A DNA stretch of 47,454 nucleotides from an uncultured Dehalococcoidia bacterium (GTDB lineage Bacteria > Chloroflexota > Dehalococcoidia > Lucifugimonadales > Lucifugimonadaceae). The notes under the pieces were generated by a model, which did no database searches, was not told the origin of the DNA, and saw only the letters and a list, made by a program, of their open reading frames with translations. The translations under genes and the position numbers were made by a program. Below are positions 1-8,343 of the stretch, one piece after another. The stretch lies in NCBI GenBank assembly GCA_913048295.1, contig CAJWWK010000014.1, positions 1-47,454 on the forward strand, read 5' to 3'. Each line of letters begins with the position of its first letter. Position 1 is the first letter of the stretch.

Positions 1-859
1 GACTTCTGGCAACAAATCCCGGGAAGATTTCGCGGCCCGTGTTCTGACCGATCGGATTGTACCGGAGGTCGAAGCTCCACCGAATCTGGTTGCTCACGTT
101 GGATAGCGAGCCATGAACGAGTTGCTTGTGCAAAAAAATGACATCTCCTCGTTTCGTAGGGAGCGGGATCTCCTCCTGTTTTTCGAACAGGCGCTGTGGG
201 ATCTGCCGGCCGCCCTTGAATTCCGGTCCGTTGCCACCGTAGTCGAGACAGTGAGTGAGCAGGCCGGCAGCGTGGCTTCCGGGAACTACGCGCAGAGGGC
301 CAGATTCAACCGGCGTGTCGGTAAGAGAAAACCAGGTTGTGATCATATCTGTGTCGTCAGCCTCTTCAGTGACGACGCCGTGATCCTGGTGCCAGGCTGT
401 GGGTCCGATCACAGCCATGCCGAGATCGTTCTTTGGCAGGAATTTTTCGGGCGGTTTGATCCGAACATGCTGCACCGGGTTCGAATAAATCTCGGGACCG
501 ATCAACTGCTCAACAATATCCAGCAGGTTCTCATTTACGAAAGCATTGAACACCGCAGGTCCCGTCCAGAACGGTGTGTCGTCGCGGACACCCTGAAATG
601 GAAGCGAGAAGTCGAAGTACTGCGAATGGGCCCGACCAGTCTCCTGATAGATCTTGATGAGACGCTTATCAAACGGAAGCTCCTCAAACCTTGAACTGAT
701 CTCCCCCGCCCCAAAGAGATCAGCAGCAAGGCTGTCCAGCACACCGTGATACTCCTCGATGACAGGGTCGAGCACGGTTGCAGGATCTAGAACGCCTTCA
801 ACCTTTACAAATCCCTTTTCCAAGAACTGCTCGGCGATCGTTTTACTCGCGGTGACCAT
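1..859 (-). CDS. Phytanoyl-CoA dioxygenase (PhyH) family protein, partial (C-terminus outside window)
   Basis: Reading the minus strand from the ATG at 859 gives 286 uninterrupted residues running off the left edge. It is a PhyH-type non-haem Fe(II)/2-oxoglutarate dioxygenase. The metal facial triad is visible as W-H157-Q-D159-H near residue 156 and a distal H249 (VHGSLSN). R260, eleven residues later, is the probable 2-oxoglutarate ligand. Family members hydroxylate small organic substrates; the substrate here cannot be told from sequence. The start begins MVTASKTIAEQF. The gene is transcribed divergently from the NHL-repeat gene starting near 1050, with about 190 bp between them. The fold assignment is secure; the specific reaction is not. 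A plus-strand ORF at 113-694 is only its shadow. Confidence 0.9.
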   Translation of the reverse strand, partial: MVTASKTIAEQFLEKGFVKVEGVLDPATVLDPVIEEYHGVLDSLAADLFGAGEISSRFEELPFDKRLIKIYQETGRAHSQYFDFSLPFQGVRDDTPFWTGPAVFNAFVNENLLDIVEQLIGPEIYSNPVQHVRIKPPEKFLPKNDLGMAVIGPTAWHQDHGVVTEEADDTDMITTWFSLTDTPVESGPLRVVPGSHAAGLLTHCLDYGGNGPEFKGGRQIPQRLFEKQEEIPLPTKRGDVIFLHKQLVHGSLSNVSNQIRWSFDLRYNPIGQNTGREIFPGFVARS

Positions 860-1049
860 CTGAATGTCTCCAGGTTTCTAGTCGGAATTCCCGAGGTCTC
901 GGAATAGTACAGCCGAAGCACGACGTTTTACATAATAAATAATCAAATACATCACAGATTACGTTCACGTTGTGCACCGTTGCCCTGAAACGTAGAATAG
1001 CCGCTCCCAGAATGTTTGGCTCGTCAGACCGGTGCAAAGGAAGCAGATC

Positions 1050-2087
1050 GTGCGAACTGGAAATTCTCCTTTCGAGTACGAGTGGATATCGGATTGGGCA
1101 GAAATTCCGCACCCGGAAAGCGCTCAAGTGGGCTGGGCTCACCATGGGATGGCCGTAACCGACTCTGGTGAAGTGTTGGGGATTCACCCGGCCGAATCAC
1201 TCGCACTGGTATTCGACCAAGACGGCACTCTCGTCAACTCGTTCGAAATCCCTGTGCGAGAGGCCCATCAACTTGCTCTCGCTACGCTCGACGGCAAGCA
1301 GTCACTCTGGATCGCAGATCCCGGACGTAAAAATCTCAAGTCGAATGGATCGTACGAACCTACCGGGGGCGAATGGGGTGGTCAGGTGGTCCGCGTTTCC
1401 CTGAACGGCGATGTAGAGATGCGCATTGGAGTACCGACCCATTCCGCATACGGCAGCCAGGAATTTGCTCCAACATCGGTGAGCGTGTTCGAGAGTGTGC
1501 GGGGTGGAAACGACGACATATGGGTGACCGACGGCTACGGGGCAAGCCTTATTCATCGGTTCGATTCTTCCGGTAAATTCCTGCAGTCCATAAGCGGCGA
1601 AGAAGGCGAGGCCGGTCGGTTCGACTGCCCGCACGGTATCTGGATCGACTACCGCAAGGAGGATCCCGAACTGTATGTTGCCGACCGTACGAACAGACGT
1701 GTTCAGGTTTACGACCTGCAGGGGAGATTCAAGAGAACCTTCGGTACCGGCCAGTTAACGAGTCCGAGCGCGTTTGCAATAGACGGTGATCACATGATCG
1801 TTGCAGAACTGCGGGCGCGTCTGGCGGTATTCGACATTGACGATCAGTTCGTCACCTTCATTGGTGAAAACGAGGCGATAGCGAGAGTCGAGCGCAACAG
1901 CCCGGAAGATGTACCGGGTTGGCCGAATGGGCTGGACAGCTCGGGTAACGTGGTTCGATCAACGGTTCTCGAGGAAGGCAAATTCAATAGTCCACACGGA
2001 ATCGCCGCTGATGCCGACGGGAATATTTACTCTGGCGAATGGTTGGTGGGCGGGCGCTACACGAAGCTGGCAAAAGTGCGGGTCTAA
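1050..2087 (+). CDS. NHL-repeat / SMP-30-like beta-propeller protein
   Basis: A protein of about 345 residues with repeated beta-propeller blades: D-x-x-LYVADRTNRRVQVYD-x-x-G around residues 205-230 and SPHGIAADADGNIYSGEW near the C-terminus are typical NHL blades (PHGI followed by a hydrophobic-VAD strand). Such six-bladed propellers occur in SMP-30/gluconolactonase-like enzymes, peptidyl-amidoglycolate lyases and binding proteins. No catalytic metal set could be assigned. Start choice: there is no ATG in frame near the N-terminus. GTG at 1050 is preceded by AAGGAAG (1037-1043) at six bases, which favours it over the GTG at 1032. No signal peptide is seen, so it is probably cytoplasmic. The gene is divergent from the PhyH dioxygenase and convergent with the SDR at 2334. 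Confidence 0.8.
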   Translation: MRTGNSPFEYEWISDWAEIPHPESAQVGWAHHGMAVTDSGEVLGIHPAESLALVFDQDGTLVNSFEIPVREAHQLALATLDGKQSLWIADPGRKNLKSNGSYEPTGGEWGGQVVRVSLNGDVEMRIGVPTHSAYGSQEFAPTSVSVFESVRGGNDDIWVTDGYGASLIHRFDSSGKFLQSISGEEGEAGRFDCPHGIWIDYRKEDPELYVADRTNRRVQVYDLQGRFKRTFGTGQLTSPSAFAIDGDHMIVAELRARLAVFDIDDQFVTFIGENEAIARVERNSPEDVPGWPNGLDSSGNVVRSTVLEEGKFNSPHGIAADADGNIYSGEWLVGGRYTKLAKVRV

Positions 2088-2260
2088 TTAGTCGATTCAT
2101 CTCGTCCGATTCGGTCGTCGAGGTACCAGGAGACCCCCGGTCGCTCCGCGATATTTAGGGCGGGCGTTCTCACTGACCATCGGTGCAAATCGGAACTCCT
2201 GAGCACGTGTGACCTCGTCGCCGATCTCGAATCCGCGTTCCAGAAGCAGCTCCTCTTTTG

Positions 2261-2324
2261 TAATGAGGAACCATGCTATCCAGCTCCGGCACCGAGTCGT
2301 GACAGAACCATCGGGGGCAGGTCA
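2261..2324. repeat. Degenerate IS6-type end abutting an IS3-type end (remnant)
   Basis: In the 2088-2333 intergenic gap. Bases 2261-2309 resemble the right terminal repeat of the IS6-like element at 44749-45757 (TAATGAGGAACCATGCTATC ... GACAGAACC, with several substitutions). Bases 2310-2324 (ATCGGGGGCAGGTCA) match the right end of the IS3-type elements found at 41199-41213 and 14918. Nothing of either transposase remains. I see no convincing gene in the rest of the gap. Confidence 0.6.
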
Positions 2325-2333
2325 CGCGGGATT

Positions 2334-3089
2334 CTAAAGTTTTGCCTTTTTCCAGAATTGGTCGAGCTGATCCTTCGGTTCCCATCCCAGTAACCGCCTT
2401 GCCTTTTCGCTGGAGAACTTCTGGTGTGGCAGATCGGGGAACACGAAAAACACTTCAGACCGGGAGGGCAACTTGTCCATCTCGACATACAGAGCGCACC
2501 GAATGGCTTCAGCGGCGTCACGCCAGGAAATCGTGTACGGGACAAGATCATGCCCAACGTTCGCGATCGGAGATCCGGATTCGACATTGTGAGTTTCCGG
2601 ATCCAGAAGCATGTAGAAAAGCAGGTCCATCACGTGGATATCGTGACTCTCGGTAAAAACCCTGCAGATCTCCTGCCCGAGTGATTTTGTGAGAGCGTAA
2701 AGGTACGTTCCGGGCTGATGAGGAACGTCAGGGCCGATCATATGGTCGAAGCGTTCGTAGGTCGGACCCGCAACGACGTAGAAAGGTCCTGTGTTGACAA
2801 CTCTGCGAATTCCGTGTTCCACCGCGGCAGTCATCATGTTGTAACAACCGCGAGCATTGACATCGAATGCCAGCCTGCGGTCCTTGCGGAGCACCGAGAG
2901 ATTGATGATGACGTCCATACCTTCGGCAGCAGCAACTACCTGATCAAGGTCAGCCGCGTCTGCTCTGAAGTACTCGTGTTGAGTCTCCAGATCATTAATA
3001 TCGGTCAGGCGCAGCTGATGGCGGTGTTCGAGGGCCCTGACCACATGAGGCCCGAGCTCTCCGTTGGCCCCGAGTATCAAAACATTCAT
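2334..3089 (-). CDS. NAD-dependent epimerase/dehydratase (extended SDR)
   Basis: A protein of 251 residues in the extended short-chain dehydrogenase family. The N-terminus has a Rossmann glycine motif G7-A-N-G10-E-L-G13, and the catalytic pair is Y131-A-L-T-K135. Family members are UDP-sugar epimerases, dehydratases or 3-beta-HSD-like enzymes; the substrate is unknown. The start at 3089 is chosen because MNVLILGANG is the canonical SDR beginning and is preceded by GGAGAGG; a longer reading frame upstream overlaps the neighbour. It is the last gene of a minus-strand cluster, 17 bp behind the second SDR at 3107-3817, with the hydrolase and flavin monooxygenase further upstream. The context suggests a catabolic pathway for an oxygenated organic compound. 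Confidence 0.85.
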   Translation of the reverse strand: MNVLILGANGELGPHVVRALEHRHQLRLTDINDLETQHEYFRADAADLDQVVAAAEGMDVIINLSVLRKDRRLAFDVNARGCYNMMTAAVEHGIRRVVNTGPFYVVAGPTYERFDHMIGPDVPHQPGTYLYALTKSLGQEICRVFTESHDIHVMDLLFYMLLDPETHNVESGSPIANVGHDLVPYTISWRDAAEAIRCALYVEMDKLPSRSEVFFVFPDLPHQKFSSEKARRLLGWEPKDQLDQFWKKAKL

Positions 3090-3106
3090 TTCTTCCTCTC
3101 CAATCA

Positions 3107-3817
3107 TCAACTCCGGGCCCGCGGTTCGTACCCAAGATTGAATGATGGCGAAACATCGTCGGCGCTCCACCACGGCTGGCCGGTCAGGTACCTGGCATTA
3201 GGAACAACCGACTGGATGTGATAAATGTCCAGCCATCCCGAATGATCAGCACCGAGCGCCTTCTCAATCGCGAGCGCCGCATCGTCCATGTAGAGAGTTG
3301 ATGTAGAAATCGCCGTTTTCGCCACTTTCTCCGAGGCAATGTCGCCCAGTCTCAGTATCACGACGCTAATCTTGTTTTCTCGGGCGAACTCTCTGCATAT
3401 CATCTCACCAAGGTGATAGCAGAGAACTGAAACGTCGGTCGTAGGTAGAGGCTTCCACCGTTCGGTAACTGCAAGGTCTGGATCGTAGCCGTCCATCAGG
3501 CGCAGGGAACTAAGATAAATAAAGCGCTGGACACCCTCTTCCGCCGCTGACCACAGGAGGTTGTACGTACAGCGCATCTGGTAATCGAGCTGATCGGACA
3601 CGCTGGCCGCGGGATCAATCTCCCCCGAATGGACGATCGCGTTCATGCCTCGAACAAGCTCGTTTGTCGGCGCACCGTGACCAAGGTCGGAGCAAACAAT
3701 CTCAAGATCGGTCGAAACCTCGTTTTTATCGGTCAGACGAACCTCGTGACTACCGCTGAGTGAACTGGCGATCTCTAGCGAGAGATGAGACGACGCCAGC
3801 GTGACCAGAACTTTCAT
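3107..3817 (-). CDS. Atypical NAD-dependent epimerase-like protein lacking catalytic Lys
   Basis: A protein of 236 residues with the overall pattern of an extended SDR: N-terminal beta-alpha-beta, a YLSSLRLMDG strand near residue 101, and Y134 in the catalytic helix. The usual YxxxK reads Y134-H-L-G-E138, so the lysine is missing. The N-terminal glycine motif is also absent (VTLASSHLSLE in place of GxxGxxG). It may have lost dehydrogenase activity and act as a partner subunit of the adjacent intact SDR (gap 17 bp), or be a decaying paralogue. It lies 38 bp behind the alpha/beta hydrolase in the same operon. The ATG at 3817 has an AAGGAGC sequence seven bases upstream. Confidence 0.75.
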   Translation of the reverse strand: MKVLVTLASSHLSLEIASSLSGSHEVRLTDKNEVSTDLEIVCSDLGHGAPTNELVRGMNAIVHSGEIDPAASVSDQLDYQMRCTYNLLWSAAEEGVQRFIYLSSLRLMDGYDPDLAVTERWKPLPTTDVSVLCYHLGEMICREFARENKISVVILRLGDIASEKVAKTAISTSTLYMDDAALAIEKALGADHSGWLDIYHIQSVVPNARYLTGQPWWSADDVSPSFNLGYEPRARS

Positions 3818-3855
3818 AGTGCTCCTTTGCTTGCGATCAGTGAATTCGTATGAAT

Positions 3856-4671
3856 CTACCTGGAAAGCAGCCTGTCGATCAGGCCAGCCACGATTTGAGG
3901 TTGCTCATCGACCACCATGTGGGCAGCGTCGGGCACGATGTGGACGGTAGCGTTGGTTATTTGCGCTGCGAAATGTTCAGCGTAGACCGGTGGGACGATA
4001 CCGTCACACTCGCCCCATATCACCAGGCCGGGCTGGCGCACGCGGTGCAGCCGCTTTGCCAGCCCCCGATTTGGGATCGGCCAAAGGTACTTCGCCGCGG
4101 TCGACATCGACTTAGCGCGGTCGACCAGGTATTTGATCGTCGCCTGCCCGGTCTCCGTCTCTGGATCGACCTCCGTCATTCGAGCCTGCGGTGCGGTCGC
4201 CACGGCCACGGCCGCCTCCGATTTCTCGTTGGCGTACATCGCCCTGGCCAGGTCGGGGAGTGCCATAGAAAACAGATCCGCAACCGGGTTGGCCTCGTCC
4301 CAAAGGCCGAAAGGCGAAACGAGCGTGACGTGGCTGAACCGGTCCGGCTGCGTCGCCGCCAATTCGGCAGCGAACATCCCACCGAGTGAATGTCCGACTA
4401 ACGGTATTTCGTGCAGACCGAGTTGGTCGAGTAGGTCAAGGTAAAAAAACACAAGGTCATGTATGTCGTCCAGATTCTCGGTGCCTGTAGATTCGCCAAA
4501 GCCCGGCGTGCGCGGCGCAATCACAGTGTGACCAACCGACAGCCGTTCGAGCAACGGCGTCCACTCCAGGCCGGAGACTCCGTGCAGGAAAAGCAGCGGG
4601 TCGCCCGACCCACCTTCAAGTAAATCCACCTCGAACCTGCCGTTTCGGACCGGTATCGCTCGCTCGTTCAT
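3856..4671 (-). CDS. Alpha/beta hydrolase
   Basis: A protein of 271 residues of the alpha/beta hydrolase fold (MhpC/haloalkane dehalogenase-like group). The oxyanion-hole segment is HGVSG (30-34), the nucleophile elbow G-H-S95-L-G-G, the acid D223 (WGECDGIVPP) and the base H251 (DAAHMV), so the triad is complete. With a serine nucleophile it should be an esterase, lactonase or C-C hydrolase rather than a dehalogenase. It has no signal peptide. It sits between the luciferase-like monooxygenase (67 bp upstream) and two SDRs, suggesting it hydrolyses an ester or lactone made by the monooxygenase; that link is inference. Confidence 0.87.
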   Translation of the reverse strand: MNERAIPVRNGRFEVDLLEGGSGDPLLFLHGVSGLEWTPLLERLSVGHTVIAPRTPGFGESTGTENLDDIHDLVFFYLDLLDQLGLHEIPLVGHSLGGMFAAELAATQPDRFSHVTLVSPFGLWDEANPVADLFSMALPDLARAMYANEKSEAAVAVATAPQARMTEVDPETETGQATIKYLVDRAKSMSTAAKYLWPIPNRGLAKRLHRVRQPGLVIWGECDGIVPPVYAEHFAAQITNATVHIVPDAAHMVVDEQPQIVAGLIDRLLSR

Positions 4672-4738
4672 GTTTCTCCCCGGATGCGGGCGGCGTTGCG
4701 CATTTCGATACGTCCTGGAATATATATGGGCGTGCCGA

Positions 4739-5962
4739 TCATTCTGGCATCGCCCCGATGTTGTCTCGCACTACTGCGTTTTGCGGCCACCAGTGGTCCT
4801 CGTATTCCGGCCACAGGTGACGCAGCTTAGGTACCACTTCCTGGGCGGTCCGCCGGATGTTTTCCTTGGCCAGATCATGAGGAATAGAACCGAACTGATT
4901 GAGGATCATGAGATGCCCGATACGCAGGTCGTTGATCACCTGTTCGAGTTGATCGGCTACCTGCCCCGGCGTCCCCGCGACCACGTTTCCGGCATCGCGA
5001 AGTTCGTCGAACGTCGACTCCTCTTGCCCGGCCCTGCCGAAGCTGGTCGTTTGCGCCATGAGCCCTGCCCTGATCGTATCGATCGTCCGGTAGCCGGGAG
5101 GGTCGGCAAACCCGGGGTAGATGTGAAGCATCTTGTTGAAGAAATACTCTGTATGCGCTGCATATTTGTCGTGCAGTTCCTGCTCGTTGTCCGCAACACA
5201 AACAAGTTGCAGAAACCCGGCGTGGTACGGGTTGTCGACGCCCGCGGCACGCGCGACTTTCCAGAAACCGTCCATCACCTGCTTGCCGCGTTTGAAACCG
5301 CTATAGGAAAGATAGGCGTAAAGGTGGCCCTTCTCTATGCATGTGTTCCATGTCTCGATCGACCCGGCACCTGGCACCCAGATCGGTGGACGGGGTTTCT
5401 GCAGCGGACGCGGCCACAAGTTGACATACCGCAACTGGGTGTACTTGCCGTCGAACGCGAAGACATCATCCTCTTCCCACGCTCGCAGAATCAGCTCTTC
5501 TGCCTCGGCGTACTTCTCTCTGAGAGTGGCCGGATTGACACCGTATCCGAACGCGGTGTCCATCGCCGAACCGACCGGGAACCCTGCGACAAGCCTGCCC
5601 CCGCTGATGCAGTCCAGCATGGCAAACTCTTCGGCCACACGAATTGGCGGGTCGTACAGGGCGATCGAGTTGCCCATCACGATAATTGCCACGTCCTCGG
5701 TCTCGCGTGACATAGCCGCGGCCATGATGTTTGGCGAAGGCATCAGGCCGTACGCGTTCTGGTGGTGCTCGTTCACGCAAATGCCGTCATACCCCACTTC
5801 GGCAGCATATTTGAGCTCGTCAAGCGTTTGGTTGTAGGTGCGGTTTGCGATCTCTCCGTCAAACAGGTGTCGGGGCACGTCCACCCACACGCTGTGGTGC
5901 TGCTCGCGGAAATCCTCCGGCAGGTCACGATACGGGCACAGATGAAACATCTCAATCTTCAT
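4739..5962 (-). CDS. Luciferase-like flavin-dependent monooxygenase (LLM family)
   Basis: A protein of 407 residues of the bacterial-luciferase-like superfamily of F420/FMN-dependent TIM-barrel oxidoreductases. Characteristic segments are VGYDGICVNEHH (about 57-67), SGGRLVAGFPVGS near 120-132, the RPRPPIWVPG strand near 191, and the C-terminal GTPGQVADQLEQVI that closes most family members. These enzymes use reduced flavin and oxygen to oxidise organic or organosulfur substrates. The ATG at 5962 has AAGGAA about nine bases upstream. It is the first gene of the minus cluster LLM - hydrolase - SDR - SDR. Expansion of this family is known in SAR202 bacteria, which supports but does not prove the taxonomic guess. 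Confidence 0.87.
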   Translation of the reverse strand: MKIEMFHLCPYRDLPEDFREQHHSVWVDVPRHLFDGEIANRTYNQTLDELKYAAEVGYDGICVNEHHQNAYGLMPSPNIMAAAMSRETEDVAIIVMGNSIALYDPPIRVAEEFAMLDCISGGRLVAGFPVGSAMDTAFGYGVNPATLREKYAEAEELILRAWEEDDVFAFDGKYTQLRYVNLWPRPLQKPRPPIWVPGAGSIETWNTCIEKGHLYAYLSYSGFKRGKQVMDGFWKVARAAGVDNPYHAGFLQLVCVADNEQELHDKYAAHTEYFFNKMLHIYPGFADPPGYRTIDTIRAGLMAQTTSFGRAGQEESTFDELRDAGNVVAGTPGQVADQLEQVINDLRIGHLMILNQFGSIPHDLAKENIRRTAQEVVPKLRHLWPEYEDHWWPQNAVVRDNIGAMPE

Positions 5963-6149
5963 GAATATCCATTCCTTAGCGAACCTCGGCAGCCGGTCGG
6001 TCCTTGACAGTCGTCACGTTGTAGGCCGCCGGCTTACAGGCGGGTGGAAGGATGAAGCCGGCAAGGTCTTTCGTTTTGAGTCGAATTTTCGTTATCCTGC
6101 TCTGGTGGGGCGCAACCAAACGAAGGTCATGTTACTACTGTGACCATCG

Positions 6150-6555
6150 TGACCTGCCCCCGCGATCGTTACCGCTCATTATCTCGGATTTGCAGCCAAC
6201 TGAAGCCTTGGCATGATCGTCTCAGGTACCGGCCACCAGCATCCAAGTCAGCTGTGAGGCCGTATCGTGTTGTACTCCCGCCTCCACCGCTCTGTCAGTA
6301 TCTGTACCTCCTTCAACGAATAAAAGATCTCGCCGTTCAGAAGTTCATCCCTCAACTTCCCGTTGAAGCTCTCGTTAGAGCCGTTCTCCCATGGACTGCC
6401 TGACCGACGCTCTTGCCGCATGCAACGGCAACCTCGACTTGACGGAGCTTTTGAGGATCTGTTCCGGTCTATGACCTTTCCTTGGCATCCCTGTCTCCCT
6501 TCAAAACGCCCAGTATCTGATCTTCCAACTGGATACGTTTGAGAGGGTCAGGTCA
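6150..6555 (-). mobile_element. IS3-family internally deleted, decayed element
   Basis: A 406-bp element read on the minus strand. Its left end (TGACCTGACCCTCTCAAACG, at 6555) and right end (GGGGGCAGGTCA, at 6150) are both retained. OrfA starts at 6488 (MPRKGHRPEQIL) but has lost one base shortly after, compared with the copies at 40944 and 47195. The frame then jumps to the C-terminal part of OrfB: ENGSNESFNGKLRDELLNG and REYNTIRPHS, a classic IS3-group transposase tail, itself broken by a stop in place of the residue after HS. The middle of the element is gone. It is non-autonomous but has both ends. Confidence 0.85.
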
Positions 6556-6825
6556 GTCATTTATCCTCAGAAACAATTTTCCGGCTGGTACTTCGGTCGA
6601 GGACTGACTTGGGCTTGTTGTCGGACTGGGGCTGAAGTGGAAGGTGATGACGCATTGCGTTACTGTTCCATCTACATCGATTGGCTGATGCAGTACACCT
6701 GAATTGTTATTCACTTTAGATCTCCATTGTCTTATTGGTAAACCAACGGCAGACTGATTTCTGAGGTTCAATTTCGGTAAGGTTCGGCCAGGCTCTAGAC
6801 AAATCATCAAGGTGGAATGATCACT

Positions 6826-7842
6826 ATGAAAGCTGCCGTGTATCGCAGTAAACAATTGTTCGAGGTGACCGACATCCCAAAACCAGAACCAGCTGCCGGG
6901 CAGGTTTTGATCAAGGTCAATCGATCAGCAGTATGCGGTACTGACGTACATGCTTTCATGTACGATCTCGCTCCCGGTGGAGCGGTCCTTGGGCATGAAT
7001 TCGCAGGTGTGATCGCAGCCGTGGGCCACGGTGTGACGCGCTGGAAAGAGGGCGATCGCGTGGTTGGTGGTGGTGGCGAATGGCCCGTGGGCAAGGAACC
7101 ACCTACAAAAAGTCATCCCAGATACAACTACCGCACGATGGGTTTTTCTACCGATACCCGTACCAGGGGGTACGCGGAGTACACCGTGCTAGATGATTGG
7201 GCGCCACTCCCGATACCCGACGGTGTTCCCGACGAAGCTGCTGCTCTGACTGAGCCGTGTGCGGTGGCCGTCCATGCTGTACGAAGATCATCGCTGAGAC
7301 TGGGGGATACAGTAGGCGTATTCGGAGCTGGTCCAATAGGTCTGCTGGTTACACAGGCTGCACGTGCTGCCGGGGCACAGGTGATCGTTTCTGAGCCTGC
7401 ACCCGGGCGTTCGGATGCAGCAAAGGCGGTTGGTGCAATGGCAGTGATCGACCCGTTTGAGCAAGATCCCGTGGAGCGGATGGTAGAACTTACGAACGGT
7501 CGCGGCCCCGATGTGGTGTTTGACTGCGCTGGTATGAAGAACACGCTACAACAGGCCTTTGATGCCGTTCGAAGGGCCGGTCAGGTCGTGTTGGTTGCGG
7601 TGCCCTGGGAGCCATTGCCGCTTCTCCCGGCAGAGTGGATGGCAAGAGAGATTGATTTCAGGTCAAGCTGGGGAGGGTTGCCTGAGGACTGGAAAATTTC
7701 CTTGGATCTACTCGCCGGCGGAAAGATCTCGGCATCATCCCTAATGTCGGATACAAGCATCATCACGCTCAATGAAATACAAGAAAATTTCGAAGCGCTG
7801 ATGAGCCCAACTACTCAGTTACAGACAGTTATCAGAATGTGA
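6826..7842 (+). CDS. Zinc-dependent alcohol dehydrogenase (MDR family)
   Basis: A protein of 338 residues, medium-chain dehydrogenase/reductase. Numbering from the upstream ATG at 6817, the catalytic zinc site is C40-GTD-V-H45 and G59-H60-E61, and the NAD(P) motif is G170-A-G-P-I-G175. The structural-zinc lobe normally with four cysteines is replaced by a cysteine-free segment (about 85-110), so it binds only the catalytic zinc. It resembles threonine/sorbitol dehydrogenase-type MDRs; the substrate is unknown. Start: ATG at 6826 (MKAAVY) has GGTGG ten bases upstream, while the ATG at 6817 is too close to it. It stands alone, after the IS3 remnant and about 270 bp of sequence in which I see no gene. 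Confidence 0.88.
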   Translation: MKAAVYRSKQLFEVTDIPKPEPAAGQVLIKVNRSAVCGTDVHAFMYDLAPGGAVLGHEFAGVIAAVGHGVTRWKEGDRVVGGGGEWPVGKEPPTKSHPRYNYRTMGFSTDTRTRGYAEYTVLDDWAPLPIPDGVPDEAAALTEPCAVAVHAVRRSSLRLGDTVGVFGAGPIGLLVTQAARAAGAQVIVSEPAPGRSDAAKAVGAMAVIDPFEQDPVERMVELTNGRGPDVVFDCAGMKNTLQQAFDAVRRAGQVVLVAVPWEPLPLLPAEWMAREIDFRSSWGGLPEDWKISLDLLAGGKISASSLMSDTSIITLNEIQENFEALMSPTTQLQTVIRM

Positions 7843-8057
7843 AACCGCGATGAAGGGGTTTGCCAGTTCTCAAAGCTTGTTCCATCATTCGAATGACCTT
7901 GTGAATTCTCAGGGAAACATCTGTCGCACTTTTGCCGACGACCAACACTCCGCAACTGTCGGAAATTCAACCATGAAAATAGTCACTTGGGGCAATGGAA
8001 TTGCTTAGGCGAACACATGAATGTCGCGGCAATTGCATGGAGGCTACTCGTGGTCGC

Positions 8058-8091
8058 AACCAGGCCTCATCCAAACGGATGAAGCCTGGTT
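8058..8091. terminator. Strong hairpin, possible terminator
   Basis: AACCAGGC-C-TCATCC, loop AAAC, GGATGA-A-GCCTGGTT: 14 base pairs with one mismatch, followed on the plus strand by TTGTGTTCTT. It could end transcription of the alcohol dehydrogenase (stop at 7842). It could also follow the tmRNA-3'-like sequence read on the minus strand, where no U-tract is present. I see no gene in the rest of 7843-8343. Confidence 0.5.
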
Positions 8092-8099
8092 TGTGTTCT

Positions 8100-8130
8100 T
8101 GGTGGAGATGGGGGAGAGTCGAACTCTCGG
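8100..8130 (-). other. tmRNA/tRNA 3'-end-like sequence
   Basis: On the minus strand this reads GAGAGTTCGACT, CTCCCC, CATCTCC, ACCA. It has a TTCGA T-loop and the CATCTCC-ACCA acceptor end typical of bacterial tmRNA (ssrA), with one base more than normal between T-loop and acceptor. I could not find the matching 5' end (GGGGATG or GGAGATG followed by TTCGAC) in the 350 bases upstream, nor a tag-peptide frame, and the ABC transporter gene begins at 8344. It is more likely a detached 3' fragment, such as an attachment-site copy, than a working tmRNA. Confidence 0.4.
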
Positions 8131-8343
8131 GTGAACACGAATGACCAATATATCTACTTGGTCGAGTCTCTGTTTGGGGATCTATGTATCGCCGCGGATC
8201 GGACTCCGACCCCTCGGAAAATGTCGAGCGCGACACACTTTGCGCCGGTCATTAACCAGTCGCCCGATCGTGTTCGTCGGGGTCGCCGGGTAATCAGGGT
8301 CGAAGAGGCATCTCGGTCCCCCGGACATTTCCGCCCATGCGAC

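Noticed and set aside
113-694. Plus-strand frame of 193 codons
   Set aside because: The minus strand here encodes an unmistakable PhyH dioxygenase over its full length; the plus frame is its shadow and shows no family features.
4670-5710. Plus-strand frame of 346 codons opposite the luciferase-like gene
   Set aside because: Composition is Arg/Val/His-rich as in shadow frames; the minus strand has all LLM family motifs.
6553-6855. Minus-strand frame of 100 codons before the alcohol dehydrogenase
   Set aside because: No ribosome site, no recognisable motif, overlaps the dehydrogenase start and the IS3 end.
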